DNA from: CBDFNC01 sp965249895
Lineage (GTDB): Bacteria > Pseudomonadota > Gammaproteobacteria > Enterobacterales > CBDFNC01
DNA length: 64,000 bases
Assembly: GCA_965249895.1 (NCBI GenBank)
Contig: CBDFNC010000005.1
Span: forward strand, 744,001 to 808,000
Direction of reading: 5' to 3'
Each line of letters begins with the position of its first letter. Within the stretch, counting starts at the first letter, position 1. Both the position numbers and the translations under genes were made by a program. Shown piece by piece: positions 39,601 to 48,866 of this stretch. Below the pieces are notes generated by a model. The model searched no databases and was not told where the DNA came from. It saw only the letters and a program-made list of their open reading frames with translations.

Positions 39601-42600
39601 ATACCACCGGCTTCGGTTAACTCAATGTCGTTTGCTTCGACAATCACATATTCATCATGGCCGTAACCAAAATCAATACGGTCAATCAAAGGGACGATTG
39701 TAGAGGCCAGCGCCAGGCTACCAGCATCACTTTGCATGGAAAACGCCTCACCATGGTAATCGTATTCCAAATTAATATTATCGACTATCTGGCTCATATC
39801 CAGGTGCGAGATCTTGCCTGATCCGTCCAGCTGATCATTACCAAACCCATCAGCCAGGATCAGTTTTAACGTGCCGCCAGACATATTGGTTTCTATGGTG
39901 TCATTGCCCGTGCCAGGGGTAAGGGTATGATGGCCGGCGCCATTAAATTTAATAAGGTCATCGCCTGCTCCGGCAGTGACAAAAGATGTGCCGCTGCCGC
40001 CTAATGTAATATTATCTGCTCCGGAGGTGCCGCTGATATTAGCGGTGCCTTTACCAGAATAACTAACGGTTTCTGCATTGGATATATTGACTTGGCCATC
40101 GACCGAACCAGAAATGATTACCTTGTCATTTCCCGAACCGGTATCTATGTTGATGCTGCTGTAACCGCCCTTAATCAGGGTCACCTTACCTTGCACATCA
40201 ATCATTAAATCATTGCCAACGCGGCTGATCCTAATTGTTTCATCACTAACATTTTTATCAAAACTACGCTCCGACGACCTGCTTCCCACATGCACGGTAA
40301 CAGCGCCGCCAGATTTGGAGGCTACATTGGCTGGCGGGATATTCGGAAAGGCTAATTTAAGACCAGGCACCGGGATTGATAAATCATAGCCAAAGACATC
40401 GGCCCCAATCGAGAGCGTGCCGCTATCCGGATCATGAACAAGATCAAGCCCACCTGAAATTGAGCCGCTCAAATTGATATCGGGAATAAACTTTGGCATT
40501 GATATTTTAACGGACCCGCTTCCTGTTAGCCGAGAGTCCAGGCTAAATTCATCGTTACTACGTTTGACCGTTAATTCTGCTTGCGCATTTGCCCCAACGC
40601 CACCCACGCTGGCACCGGCTTTTACCCCAAAATCAAACTCAAAATTACCCAATGAGTCCAATTTAGATAAGGTTACATTTCCTTTTATAACTGCAACATC
40701 TACACCTGCAGTGATAGGGCTGGCCATTTTAAATACGCCATTATTAAAGCCAAGGCTAATAGAACCACCTGGAGCCAAGGTAAAGAGTGTCCATAATTTC
40801 ACTGTCGGGTCAGCAACCGTGAGTCTGATCTCTTCGCTGCCTGCCCTGGTATCAAGTTTGAAAGTGAAGTTACCACCAATTTCGATCAGATCCAGGATCT
40901 TAGCCTTACCCTCTAGATTTAGCTCGGTGCTAATGCCATTTACACCTAAGGTAATATTACCGGTAGCTTTCAGTTCCCCCAAGCCGGGTAAATTAATATC
41001 ACCATTAACACCAAAATTAAGCTCGCCATTTGCTGAACCAGAGATCACAGCACTGCCATTGATGGAGAAAGTATCCATCAGGGTTAACTTACCTTGCGCT
41101 TTCAAAGTAAAGTAAGCTGCGGCTTCGCCCTTTGAACCATCAATTTTGTCTGGTGATTTATCAATAGTGATCGTGTCATAGCCCAATTGCGCTTTAAATT
41201 TTTCATTCAGCTCAACGGAAATATCTTCACCCGAGGTATTTACCCTAAACTCCATTCCGGCGTTTAAGGCGACGACTCCTGGTACATCAAAACCACCCTG
41301 AGTGAGCAGTTTAATGCCAAACTTGTGGCCAGTAATTGTGCCATCTTCATCCTTGATAAATTCATTGACCATGACACCTTTAGCATTTAGTACTAAAGCT
41401 TTTGAGCCATAACCAACATTGAGCTTGCCATCAAAAAACACCTGAGTGTAATCTGGTGACACAACCGTATCGAAGGTGCCAACCAACTTAACACCTGGTA
41501 AGGAGTCTAATGTAAATACGGCCTGACCACGAAAGCCAACAAACGCAGCGCTGTAGTTCAGTAACACCGCGCTATCGACCACATCATCGTTTGTTGTAGT
41601 CAGCACTAATCCGGTCTGGTCAATTCTGCCATTGCCATCTAGATCTACGCCGGCAGTGCTTTCACCTCCATAGCTTTTCGCAAAATCAATAGCAGCAAAC
41701 ACTCGATCTTTAACATCTGTTACATTTGGCGCTTTACCGCTATCTTTAGTGTCAACAGCTAGATCTTTAGCATCATTTACTAGACCCGGCACCTTAATAT
41801 TTGCATTTAGCTCTATAGCTTTAAGTTTTACTTTAACCCCGTCAAGCTTAGGCAATGCCGGGATATCTACGGCAGACGATGCTTCTAAATTTAATTCTGT
41901 TTTAAGAGCCAGGTAATAATCACTTTGAACCAGCCCCTTGCGCATAAGGGCAACCCCCACTTCCGCGTCAGCCCCCAGATTTTGATCTATGCCACCCAAC
42001 TTAACCGATGCTTTGAGATTTTTACCGACAAAGGTGATGCCATCGACATCTTCAATTTTACGATTATCCGATAATGTAACGGTTTGCCCCGATAACCGGG
42101 ATATGGCCAGCCCACCACTAAGGAGCACCACATTCTCTTTGGTCACAGGGTTTGCTATCGCGACTTCGGCATGCTGTATGGCTAGCCGAAATGCCTGCGC
42201 GGCATAATCCAATTTCATCGGCTCGGCGTTGTTAGCGACATCAACCTTAAAGTGTTTATCCTTAAAACTACTGGCGAAGTCGATTGCCGGCGCAGCGCTT
42301 GCCAAAATCGCCGCCTGGGATTTTGGATCTAGCCCGGGAAAGTAAGTAAAGTTAGCTTCCACTTCTATGCTCTTCGAGGCAGATATTGTAACCGGTGCCC
42401 CTTCCTTCACCTCAACGGATGCCCCGGAGCCTTTCGCTTTTAAGGCGATAAACTTAGGCGCATGGTTTTCCCCGCCAGGGAACAAACCTGCGAGCGTTGG
42501 CGTAGCAATAAATAATGCCGCATCCACATTCTTTATTGTTGCCTTGGCAATACCTAAGTCTTGAGTCAAAGTGACATTATTTAAGCCAAGTGTCATTACA

Positions 42601-45600
42601 TCCACGTCACCGGACAGCTTAAACTTGTCTATATCTTCTTTGTCTATAACACCTGTCTTGACCAGCACTTTTTTGAGTTCTTCCAGGCGGCTGTTAACTT
42701 TGACATTGACTGTCTTGCCCTTTTCAAATACGAAGCCGCCTTCAATCTCAATAACCCCCATTAAATCCAGTTTGGCTTTTTCTACGCCAATACGGAGTAC
42801 GCTGGTATCATAATCAAGGAGTATTTTGTCACTCAACTTTGATCCAGTTTTGACTGCATAACCTTTATCATCACCAAAATCGCTTGCTTCAAAATTAATC
42901 GTGGGAGCTATATCCAACCCCTCAACCCAAGGCGTCCCCTCATTTATATCAACCGTTACCCCTTCTACTTTGAACCGGTCTCCTAAACCAACAAAATTGC
43001 CTTCTTTAGCCTCGATGCTTAATGCTTGAAATTCTGGTAAAAAATCCCCCAACTTAGTGTCTCCGCCTAATGTGGAGGAAAATTTAGCAAAAGCGAAATC
43101 GACATCTCTTATCAGGACACCCGTTGCTCCGGAATTGATCTTGCCGTTTTTAAAATCTGAGCCACCGATACCGGCAAATACATGTATATCTTCGCCACCG
43201 AATTGCAAGCTATCAACTTCCATCTCGATTAGTTTAGGAAGCTTGGGAAGCCTATTAGCTAGCTCGCCAAGTTTACTGATATTTGATGGGATACCTGTGT
43301 TAACTTTAACTGTATGAGTCGGACCCTTCAAAAAGGAAAAATTACCTTCTGCAACGATAAAGTTGAGGATGTTTAGCTTTGCATCATTTAATGACACCTC
43401 AATTCGCTCATTTCCGTCATGATCAATGTAAACAGATTTATCTTTATCTATTTTCACTTCATAACCGGCTTGCTCACCCTTATTCCCATCACCATCTCGG
43501 TCAACTCCAACCGGTTCTTCTGCAAAGCTGCCTGCAAAATCGATCACCGCAGGACCAAATCCACCTGGCCACTTAGGTCCCATATTGAGATTAACTTCAA
43601 TATTTTTCGCCTCCAGCTTCATATGATCTTCAAATCCAATTAATTTGACTGTTTTGGCTTCGGCATGTAATGCCCGGAAGTTTTTGAGAAGTTCATTAAT
43701 TTTGGGTAAGGTGGGCGTCATATCCAGATAGGCAAAATCCAGCCCTTCCAACTTCAAACCAGTTGCTGAATCTGTATAAAGTTTACCCTTGTCGTTAAAG
43801 CTTCCTCCGACACCCACAAAGGCGTTAATATCTTTGCCGGCAATTTCAAAGCCTGACATTTCCACGCTATTAAGCGTTTTGGTTTTGTCGCCTAGCGTCT
43901 TAACATAGTCACCGAATTTTCCATCTGCTGCGTCAGCAACTTGATGAGCCTTTGCTGCTATATCCGCAGGCAAACCTGTGGCAATGTTAAACGAGTTTGT
44001 CGGGCCTTTCCTAAAGACCAAGTTGCCGCCTATATGTACAAACCCAGCCAGACTCATACGCCCTTCGATCAACGACGCTTCGTTCCGCTGATTACCATCC
44101 AAATCGATATATACGGATTTTTCTTCGTCAATTTTTACTTCATAGCCGTCTTCCGTATCAATTTTACCATCGCCATCTTTATCGATTGCCCTGCCATTTT
44201 TATCCTTATGTTCAGTTTCCGCCTCAAAGCTATGAGCAAAATCAATTACCGGAGGCCCTATGTCACCCGGCCAGGCTTCGCCTTCATTTATTTGTACTTC
44301 TATTTTGTCCGCTTTAAGCTTCAGGTAATCACCCATGCCTGTTGTATTAAGCTTATTTCCTGTCGCTTCCAATGCGCGAAAACCACCGGTCAGTTCAGCT
44401 AATAGAGGATCTGTCGGATTCATATCAACATAGGCAAATTCCATGGATTCGACTTCAATCCCTTTTGCCGAATCAGCAAGTTTACCATCTTTGCCATAAC
44501 CCCCACCTGTTCCAACGAAGGCTTTCAGGTTCTTCCCTGCAAGTTCAAAACCATTCACCTCTCTATTTTCTAGCATCGAATAGTTATCGCCTAGCGATTT
44601 GACATAATCGACAAGCCGCTTATCCACGTGAGATACAATACCGAGAACTTTTTTAATATCGCTGGGAAAACCCGTGGCGATATCAACTTCCGATGTCGGC
44701 CCTTTGCGGAAAACAAAATCTCCCTTGGCATGAACAAAATTCAGCAGACTCACTTGTCCGTTAATCAAAGCCGCTTCGATTCGTTGATTTCCATCAAAGT
44801 CGATATAAATAGATTCATTACCAACTTTAACTTCATAACCTTCTGGATCAATTTTTCCATCATTGTCCTTATCCGAAGTTTCAGCCTTAAAGCTCGTTTT
44901 AAAGTCAATAACCGGTGGCCCAAAATCACCTGGCCAAGTTACACCATCGTTGATATTAAGTATGATTTTATCTGCTGACATTTTCAGATAGCTTCCCATA
45001 CCCACTGTTTCTATTTTTTCATTTGTAGTTGTTGATGCCTCCGCGACCGCTTTTAAGGCGCGAAACCCATTAGTCAATTTATTTAGGATGGGTGAAGTCG
45101 GTTTCATATCGACATAGGCAAAATCCATGTTTTCAATTTTTATACCTTTGGCTGATCCTGACAGTTGGCCGCTTTCATCAAAACCACCATTAACACCCAC
45201 AAAGGCTTTCATATTGACACCCGCTATTTGGAAGCCACGCATATCAACTCCGCTTATTTTCTCGGTGTCTTTACCTAAGTCTTTTATATAACCGCCAAAT
45301 TCACTATCGATTTTATTAGCAAGATCCCCAACCTTAGCTCTGATGTCATTGGGTAACCCTGTTGCTATCACAACATCCTTGGCTTCAATGGAATCAATTT
45401 TTACCGTACCTTCAAATTGAGCAAAGTTCGCGTATTGCAAACGTACTTTACCTTCAACACTCTTAATATCTGTAGTTGGAGAAAAGTACTTACTATTTAA
45501 TAACTCGCCGAAATCATTACTATTACCTTCGTTATCGAAAACTATTTTTAGGTCATTGCCCAACTTTCGATAAACCAGTTCTAAACTATCAGTCGATTTT

Positions 45601-46253
45601 TTTAGTTGAAAATAACCTGAACCATCATCAAACCCAAATAATCCATCGGCGCTGGCAAAATTTCCTTGTACGCTACCAAAGGTTAAAAACTTAAAGCTAT
45701 CGCCTTCTTTTAGTTTAAAGCCATCAATTAATTTAATGGTTAATTTTCCACCTAACTGTGCGCTATTAGTAACATTGAGTTGATCAAATTGACCTACACC
45801 CGTACCACCGATTTCAATGATCAGTTCTGAGTTGTTAGTGTAACTGCCGACTGACACAGTACCGGGTGAATTACCCGGTCCAATGGCACCATTATTGGTT
45901 AAATGCGCTTGTAAACTGCCGTTACCTGTAAGGGTCTGCCCCTTTTCAACCACCAGGTCATGGCTATTACTTTCCAGCAATTGATCATCTACTGATAAAT
46001 TATCATTTGGATCAACCAATCTATTGAGTGGCAATTTTGCTAAGCCGGCGAAGGCATCCTGGTCACTTCCTGGCGCCTTATTTTCAACCGTATCAGGCTG
46101 GGATTCGATAACCTGCACTTCTACAGCGTCAGGTGATGCTGTGCTGGGGAAAATCACAGGTGTTAATAAGGGATCAGCCGAGAGCAAAATGCGTTCTTCC
46201 AAGGCTTCTAGTTGATGATTAACATCCATTTTTTTTATTGTCATTTTTTGCAT
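33675..46253 (-). CDS. Giant LEPR-XLL-type surface/adhesin-like protein (~4,190 aa)
   Basis: Residues 15-29 (LEALEERILLSADPL) are a variant of the LEPR-XLL motif seen at the N-terminus of very large exported proteins; no Sec signal peptide is visible. Then follow an autotransporter-repeat-like segment ('GPGNSPGTVSVG', about 100-235) and five modules of about 200 residues ('VDIATGFPSDI', 'YIDLDGNQR'), several with EF-hand-like loops (DKDGDGKIDTED). After a long beta-rich part come degenerate RTX nonapeptides near residue 2040 (GSGNDKV, AGAGDDLI). About 1,700 residues of filamentous-haemagglutinin-like repeats ('GNIDMEASTGSV') include near-identical tandem units. The C-terminus is alpha-helical. 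I chose ATG 46253; an in-frame TTG at 46271 is possible. It is encoded downstream of TolC-like and HlyD-like genes, so it is probably exported and calcium-stabilised. Confidence 0.88.
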   Translation of the reverse strand: MQKMTIKKMDVNHQLEALEERILLSADPLLTPVIFPSTASPDAVEVQVIESQPDTVENKAPGSDQDAFAGLAKLPLNRLVDPNDNLSVDDQLLESNSHDLVVEKGQTLTGNGSLQAHLTNNGAIGPGNSPGTVSVGSYTNNSELIIEIGGTGVGQFDQLNVTNSAQLGGKLTIKLIDGFKLKEGDSFKFLTFGSVQGNFASADGLFGFDDGSGYFQLKKSTDSLELVYRKLGNDLKIVFDNEGNSNDFGELLNSKYFSPTTDIKSVEGKVRLQYANFAQFEGTVKIDSIEAKDVVIATGLPNDIRAKVGDLANKIDSEFGGYIKDLGKDTEKISGVDMRGFQIAGVNMKAFVGVNGGFDESGQLSGSAKGIKIENMDFAYVDMKPTSPILNKLTNGFRALKAVAEASTTTNEKIETVGMGSYLKMSADKIILNINDGVTWPGDFGPPVIDFKTSFKAETSDKDNDGKIDPEGYEVKVGNESIYIDFDGNQRIEAALINGQVSLLNFVHAKGDFVFRKGPTSEVDIATGFPSDIKKVLGIVSHVDKRLVDYVKSLGDNYSMLENREVNGFELAGKNLKAFVGTGGGYGKDGKLADSAKGIEVESMEFAYVDMNPTDPLLAELTGGFRALEATGNKLNTTGMGDYLKLKADKIEVQINEGEAWPGDIGPPVIDFAHSFEAETEHKDKNGRAIDKDGDGKIDTEDGYEVKIDEEKSVYIDLDGNQRNEASLIEGRMSLAGFVHIGGNLVFRKGPTNSFNIATGLPADIAAKAHQVADAADGKFGDYVKTLGDKTKTLNSVEMSGFEIAGKDINAFVGVGGSFNDKGKLYTDSATGLKLEGLDFAYLDMTPTLPKINELLKNFRALHAEAKTVKLIGFEDHMKLEAKNIEVNLNMGPKWPGGFGPAVIDFAGSFAEEPVGVDRDGDGNKGEQAGYEVKIDKDKSVYIDHDGNERIEVSLNDAKLNILNFIVAEGNFSFLKGPTHTVKVNTGIPSNISKLGELANRLPKLPKLIEMEVDSLQFGGEDIHVFAGIGGSDFKNGKINSGATGVLIRDVDFAFAKFSSTLGGDTKLGDFLPEFQALSIEAKEGNFVGLGDRFKVEGVTVDINEGTPWVEGLDIAPTINFEASDFGDDKGYAVKTGSKLSDKILLDYDTSVLRIGVEKAKLDLMGVIEIEGGFVFEKGKTVNVKVNSRLEELKKVLVKTGVIDKEDIDKFKLSGDVDVMTLGLNNVTLTQDLGIAKATIKNVDAALFIATPTLAGLFPGGENHAPKFIALKAKGSGASVEVKEGAPVTISASKSIEVEANFTYFPGLDPKSQAAILASAAPAIDFASSFKDKHFKVDVANNAEPMKLDYAAQAFRLAIQHAEVAIANPVTKENVVLLSGGLAISRLSGQTVTLSDNRKIEDVDGITFVGKNLKASVKLGGIDQNLGADAEVGVALMRKGLVQSDYYLALKTELNLEASSAVDIPALPKLDGVKVKLKAIELNANIKVPGLVNDAKDLAVDTKDSGKAPNVTDVKDRVFAAIDFAKSYGGESTAGVDLDGNGRIDQTGLVLTTTNDDVVDSAVLLNYSAAFVGFRGQAVFTLDSLPGVKLVGTFDTVVSPDYTQVFFDGKLNVGYGSKALVLNAKGVMVNEFIKDEDGTITGHKFGIKLLTQGGFDVPGVVALNAGMEFRVNTSGEDISVELNEKFKAQLGYDTITIDKSPDKIDGSKGEAAAYFTLKAQGKLTLMDTFSINGSAVISGSANGELNFGVNGDINLPGLGELKATGNITLGVNGISTELNLEGKAKILDLIEIGGNFTFKLDTRAGSEEIRLTVADPTVKLWTLFTLAPGGSISLGFNNGVFKMASPITAGVDVAVIKGNVTLSKLDSLGNFEFDFGVKAGASVGGVGANAQAELTVKRSNDEFSLDSRLTGSGSVKISMPKFIPDINLSGSISGGLDLVHDPDSGTLSIGADVFGYDLSIPVPGLKLAFPNIPPANVASKSGGAVTVHVGSRSSERSFDKNVSDETIRISRVGNDLMIDVQGKVTLIKGGYSSINIDTGSGNDKVIISGSVDGQVNISNAETVSYSGKGTANISGTSGADNITLGGSGTSFVTAGAGDDLIKFNGAGHHTLTPGTGNDTIETNMSGGTLKLILADGFGNDQLDGSGKISHLDMSQIVDNINLEYDYHGEAFSMQSDAGSLALASTIVPLIDRIDFGYGHDEYVIVEANDIELTEAGGINTFYYVVKQDGNAYFNGDRFTLNGKTTVFDRGIDEFYFGHIDYNKKMENSRFDGVSSHSLNSGGKTLTMSCEGYDFGDAKVEINADNFNLDGAFSAAKWVIDTGSNVNFNAGLTATLGDIKFTQQDASGVVKIAADMIAKNGNIHLQASGDINQTAGSISTQAQDKTIQISATQGSVSQSDASHIKTNNTAIDITAKQNIDVANIDAGTAKVTLSASDGGIFDSGDTDIDIKAAELEFTANTGFGVDSNDIDTDVGDVSGKVTTGSINLQEENALNILAAGLQVTNDGNILVNNKQADISLNGDLRVGGAGHIRVKSDAGSIDIRADISTGSDKTISLQAKQGIKQQAGKSINTNKGTVDLWAQEGDIIQDDGAMITTGSQGKARLQAGGSIELAGISVGAGSVSIKTDNGSVMDAGDQDKDIHAGHLRMQAGSDIGQLGEGVNPLEIDVDVLTAHSATGGISLVEGDRIKVDSVGLSIERVNEDATTSTLTDTEQSDLITKANGDIVLQTTAGDIVVNDGVSTDDKGVHANGSGNILLQAKGAGTSIILNADVQSGSGDISVLAAKDITQTNTADITTVAGNIDMEASTGSVSQNTQARISTGDNSLGDIRVKANNNVTIGGLHAGLGNVSIIAETGKVNDADGHGSNHYKDVDAAGLRIDARQDIGALGAGVNPLEIAVDTLSAKSATGGIALLEENGITIDRVAVSVERVQADASSQTVTDGWQSDLVAGTNGDIVLQTTAGNIVVNDGVSTDDKGIHANGSGNILLQAKWRHRIQTTAGNIVVNDGVSTDDKGIHANGSGNILLQAKGAGTSIILNADVQSGSGDISVLAAKDITQTNTADITTVAGNIDMEASTGSVSQNTQARISTGDNSLGDIRVKANNNVTIGGLHAGLGNVSIIAETGKVNDADGHGSNHYKDVDAAGLRIDARQDIGALGAGVNPLEIAVDTLSAKSATGGIALLEENGITIDRVAVSVERVQADASSQTVTDGWQSDLVAGTNGDIVLQTTAGNIVVNDGVSTDDKGVHANGSGNILLQAKGAGTSIILNADVQSGSGDISVLAAKDITQTNTADITTVAGNIDMEASTGSVSQNTQARISTGDNSLGDIRVKANNNVTIGGLHAGLGNVSIIAETGKVNDADGHGSNHYKDVDAAGLRIDARQDIGALGAGVNPLEIAVDTLSAKSATGGIALLEENGITIDRVAVSVERVQADASSQTVTDGWQSDLVAGTNGDIVLQTTAGNIVVNDGVSTDDKGIHANGSGNILLQAKGAGTSIILNADVQSGSGDISVLAAKDITQTNTADITTVAGNVDIEASAGSVIQADGARATTGDAGGNIRVKANNNIAIGGLHAGTADVSVTTETGSITDSGDHYKDIRASKLRIDAGIGAGTENAIDTAVDTYAGRAGIGGLHLDEDDDIEINTLSAISIERVRADASTSSITDAPLSDLRTRDNGSISLETTDGTISIYDGQVPGDGIGIQAHGAGNIDIDARGAGQDVLIKEGTDIISGSGNIHILAEDAVLQEDQADINVSMDGNIEVKALTGSIYMTDGTQARTQGKGNIHYQAKVDVDLSRLVSQAHTTVIADTGQIRDNLQIGAGQVDYSKKIDPSAARTVNSKHTTVVKNGVDYYGNYKIGKLVGEQSNIESNSLSLLANKGIGLLGVQDLDTDVEQIEMINKTSNHIFVQEKDSINVTGQGARNFNAAGNLMFATITGQLTIDNKDIRQRHESYSTQGQQVAGYTIGGYILQDFYLDQGIRIVNDKMHTGKEGFLYVRGGIGDWGPMNYDQLADELSRNRNTQSHAITSGSEGAKGNTSIGAWAGNLFATNNKENAQNEKVSTDDAMKRYQLSMLGELGYDFTPNIGTTEHLDLEEVLALYVDEISDPVAGISDFDDALDPAAGNAETNEQKTENIAQQRLIHFFMEAIKRVYADQQLSIEELYAIYTKMADEHSVKVIDLATFTRLIEGRLA
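35816..38008 (-). repeat. Tandem 693-bp coding repeats with a 114-bp partial duplication
   Basis: Three nearly identical units lie at 35816-36508, 36509-37201 and 37316-38008, each encoding 231 residues. Diverged relatives flank both sides. The third is offset by an in-frame 114-bp partial copy at 37202-37315, whose junction encodes the odd sequence KWRHRIQ. Small variants alternate between units (KGIHANG versus KGVHANG; TGTACATCTG versus TGCACATCTG), as if a two-unit block of 1,386 bp had been copied. Confidence 0.9.
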
Positions 46254-46281
46254 TTCAAAATTCTCGACCAATTAATCAGCT

Positions 46282-46330
46282 ACCACCGGCAAAGCCCAGC
46301 GGATGATGAAAGCCTATGAAAAAGGCTAAA
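46282..46330. repeat. 49-bp dispersed repeat upstream of the giant gene
   Basis: It matches 3212-3260 outside two short variable blocks. On the minus strand it forms a hairpin (AGCCT / AGGCT) about 60 bases before the giant gene's start. It could lie in the leader between the HlyD-like gene and the giant gene. Confidence 0.55.
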
Positions 46331-46461
46331 GATAATTTGTGGGCACCAAGTGAAACTCCGATTACGGCGCCCGCTAATCAGAGTTTCACAAAGTGTTATA
46401 CGTGTGACTTGGTATGCTTTAACGGCACTGCTTGGTAAAAATGAGTGCATATAACATGGTG

Positions 46462-47268
46462 TTACAGCACTTCCATTCGTCCACTTACACCCAACTTTAT
46501 TTCGCCGTCTGCGTTATCAAACAGTACCTTGCAGTTAACCAGGTTACTGGCGGGGTCAGTGACAGGAGAGATAAAAACAACTTTACCTACTCGCAATACT
46601 GTTTTTTCACCTGCCTGTATATGTAGATTGACTAATTGATCGGTTTGCAACTTCCTGGCAATGTGTTCTTCGACGTTGGTGGTAAAATAACCCTGTGACG
46701 AGTCCACCAAACGTAACAACGGTTTGTTAGCTTCGGCGCTTTCGCCCTGATCAAACCAGATTTTTGTAATCACACCGCTAAATGGTGCCTTTAAGATTCC
46801 AAGGTTTAATTTCTCTATCGCCAACTGATATTCAATTGCTTCACGCTTTTCATTCATCGCCAGTTGCTCGCTCTTGGATGCTAGCAGGATATATTGGGAC
46901 TTCTTGCGCTTTAGCTCTTCACCACTGATGGCTCCACTTTCATCGTGTAATAATTTTGCGTCTTGATAAATGCTCTTGTAGATTTCGGCTTGTTGTTTAG
47001 CTGAGCGCCATTCACTTTTATCTTTCAGCAATAAATGGCGACGTTTGACTTCAAGTTGTTCTACCAGCCCCTCTAACTTTAATAATGTATCTCCCGCCTT
47101 AACCCTTTGTCCTTCTGCGACATTTTTCTCTGCAAGACGGCCTGTTATCGCCAGACTGAGGTATACATCTTGTTTGGCTTGGGTAATTCCTACAATCTGA
47201 ACCACTGTGCTTTCAGCAAATGCTGCGCTGGACAAAACACAAGCTATGGAAAAAGTGAACGCCTTCAT
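46462..47268 (-). CDS. HlyD-like periplasmic adaptor protein
   Basis: 268 residues, with a signal peptide (MKAFTFSIACVLSSAAFA). A short lipoyl half-motif (LAEKNVAEGQRVKAGDTLLKL), an alpha-hairpin of about 90 residues, a second lipoyl half (ILKAPFSGVITKIWFDQGE) and a beta-barrel part follow. It is shorter than type I HlyD and is released by a signal peptide rather than anchored by a TM helix. Its start overlaps the TolC-like stop by one base, and the giant gene begins about 200 bases downstream. It probably bridges inner-membrane components and the outer-membrane channel for export of the giant protein. Confidence 0.87.
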   Translation of the reverse strand: MKAFTFSIACVLSSAAFAESTVVQIVGITQAKQDVYLSLAITGRLAEKNVAEGQRVKAGDTLLKLEGLVEQLEVKRRHLLLKDKSEWRSAKQQAEIYKSIYQDAKLLHDESGAISGEELKRKKSQYILLASKSEQLAMNEKREAIEYQLAIEKLNLGILKAPFSGVITKIWFDQGESAEANKPLLRLVDSSQGYFTTNVEEHIARKLQTDQLVNLHIQAGEKTVLRVGKVVFISPVTDPASNLVNCKVLFDNADGEIKLGVSGRMEVL

Positions 47269-48866
47269 TATGAAAACCCTCCTGCTATTGCTGGTTGTAG
47301 CGGCTCGTCAATATCGAAATAAGTCAACAAACTACCTTCTATTTGTTTTAGACGAAAAACAGATTTTTGATATTCGGTCAGTGCTGTCAAAAGAGCTTCT
47401 CTCGAAATGGCCAAGCGTCTTTCGCTTTCAATAACATCATCAATAGTAACGTTTGCTTTCAGGTAGCTCTGTTCGTGAATTTGATACAAGCGCAGGTTAA
47501 TATCCTTCACTTTTTCAAGCTGTTTTATATTTTCATATTTATTCTTAATATCTTCAGTTAGAGAGCTAACCTGGTTAGCTAATTTTATTTCTGTTTCTTT
47601 TATTTCATAAATAGCTTGCTGTTTTTTGGCTTTAGCTGCGCTTAGCTGGCTTCTTGCTTGGTTATTAGCTAAAGGTATTCTAAACTCAAGGCCCACTGAC
47701 CAACCTGGGTGGTTGGCTTTAAAAGCATCCTTTGCCGAGTCTTCGAAGCTGGTAGATAAGCCGTTTAAACGGTAGCTTGCCACTAAGTCTATTTCTGCCA
47801 GCGTTTGATCCTCTGCAAAAACAAGCTTTAGTTGTTCGCTTTGCGCGGCATGTTTAGCTGCCAGGTAAGCGGGGTTACGCTCATAAGCGGTTTGCACACT
47901 TTGCATCACATCCACATCTGGACTTGGTATATTTTCAACCGCAGTGACCAAGTTTTCCTGCTCAACTTCGATTTCATAACTGTGCTTTACAGCAGAGATA
48001 GCCATAAAATCTTTCAGGCTATTCATCGTCTGTGTAAAGCGCTGTTTTTTATGTATTAGAAAAGATCTCTCAGCCGCCAGACGAGACTCTACCCGCATCA
48101 CATCGGTTAAAGGAATATTACCCAAACGCGTTCTCTTCTTGCCGAAGCTAAGCATTTTTTCCAATAATGACACGCTATGCTGGCTTAATTGAAAAGCACC
48201 TTGTGATTGGAAGAAATCCCAATAAGCATCAACGGCTCTCAAACTCTCCGAAAGGCGTATTTCACGGAAGATTTGAAAAGCGATATCTTCGCCTTTCTCG
48301 GAAATCCTTAAATCCAAGGTTGACGCAGACCAAGCGCCTTTAAGTATAGGTTGTCGTAAATTTAAAGCGGAAACAAAAGCATGCTCCTGCCCCCTGATAT
48401 AATCGGGCTGAACATTGTTTTCCAGATCCCGATTACTCAAGTCAAGCTCTAAGGTAGCACCTGTAGGAACTTTCTTTTTTAAACCAAAATTATATATATT
48501 GTTACGCTCTTCAAATTCAGACAAAGATGAGACGCTTAATGACTCCTGGACCGTATTACGCTTCTTGTTTTTTTCAGTTTTCCAGCTACCATAAAACTCT
48601 GTGTCAAATTTACCTTCTTCATTCTGAATAGCATCTTGTGCCACTTTCCAATCTAACTCGCTACTCTTGAACCTTATATTCTCACCCGTAACAATATTCA
48701 TATATTGTTTTAAGTTTATTTTAAATATTTCTTCATTAACTTCAGCACTTGATACGTAAGGAGAAAATAAACCCACTAATAACATGCCAACTATAAGGAA
48801 ACGCGTAAGGCGATGTGAAAAATGGTTTGATCTATAATCACTTAATTTCTGGCAGCACAACAACAT
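47268..48866 (-). CDS. TolC-family outer-membrane efflux protein
   Basis: 532 residues with a signal peptide (FLIVGMLLVGLFSPYVSSA). Two TolC-type halves of long helices and short strands follow ('LRISEKGEDIAFQIFREIRLSE', 'RVESRLAAERSFLIHKK', 'SVGLEFRIPLANNQARSQLSAAKAKKQQA'-like). The 'LRQPIL' and 'RIPLANNQ' strands match the outer-membrane barrel pattern. It should form the trimeric channel through the outer membrane. It heads the minus-strand operon that continues with the HlyD-like adaptor and the giant protein. Confidence 0.9.
   Translation of the reverse strand: MLLCCQKLSDYRSNHFSHRLTRFLIVGMLLVGLFSPYVSSAEVNEEIFKINLKQYMNIVTGENIRFKSSELDWKVAQDAIQNEEGKFDTEFYGSWKTEKNKKRNTVQESLSVSSLSEFEERNNIYNFGLKKKVPTGATLELDLSNRDLENNVQPDYIRGQEHAFVSALNLRQPILKGAWSASTLDLRISEKGEDIAFQIFREIRLSESLRAVDAYWDFFQSQGAFQLSQHSVSLLEKMLSFGKKRTRLGNIPLTDVMRVESRLAAERSFLIHKKQRFTQTMNSLKDFMAISAVKHSYEIEVEQENLVTAVENIPSPDVDVMQSVQTAYERNPAYLAAKHAAQSEQLKLVFAEDQTLAEIDLVASYRLNGLSTSFEDSAKDAFKANHPGWSVGLEFRIPLANNQARSQLSAAKAKKQQAIYEIKETEIKLANQVSSLTEDIKNKYENIKQLEKVKDINLRLYQIHEQSYLKANVTIDDVIESERRLAISREALLTALTEYQKSVFRLKQIEGSLLTYFDIDEPLQPAIAGGFS

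Noticed and set aside
40474..41115. 213-codon plus-strand frame inside the giant gene
   Set aside because: It is antisense to a repetitive coding region, has no ribosome site, and is proline/serine-rich as expected for a mirror frame.
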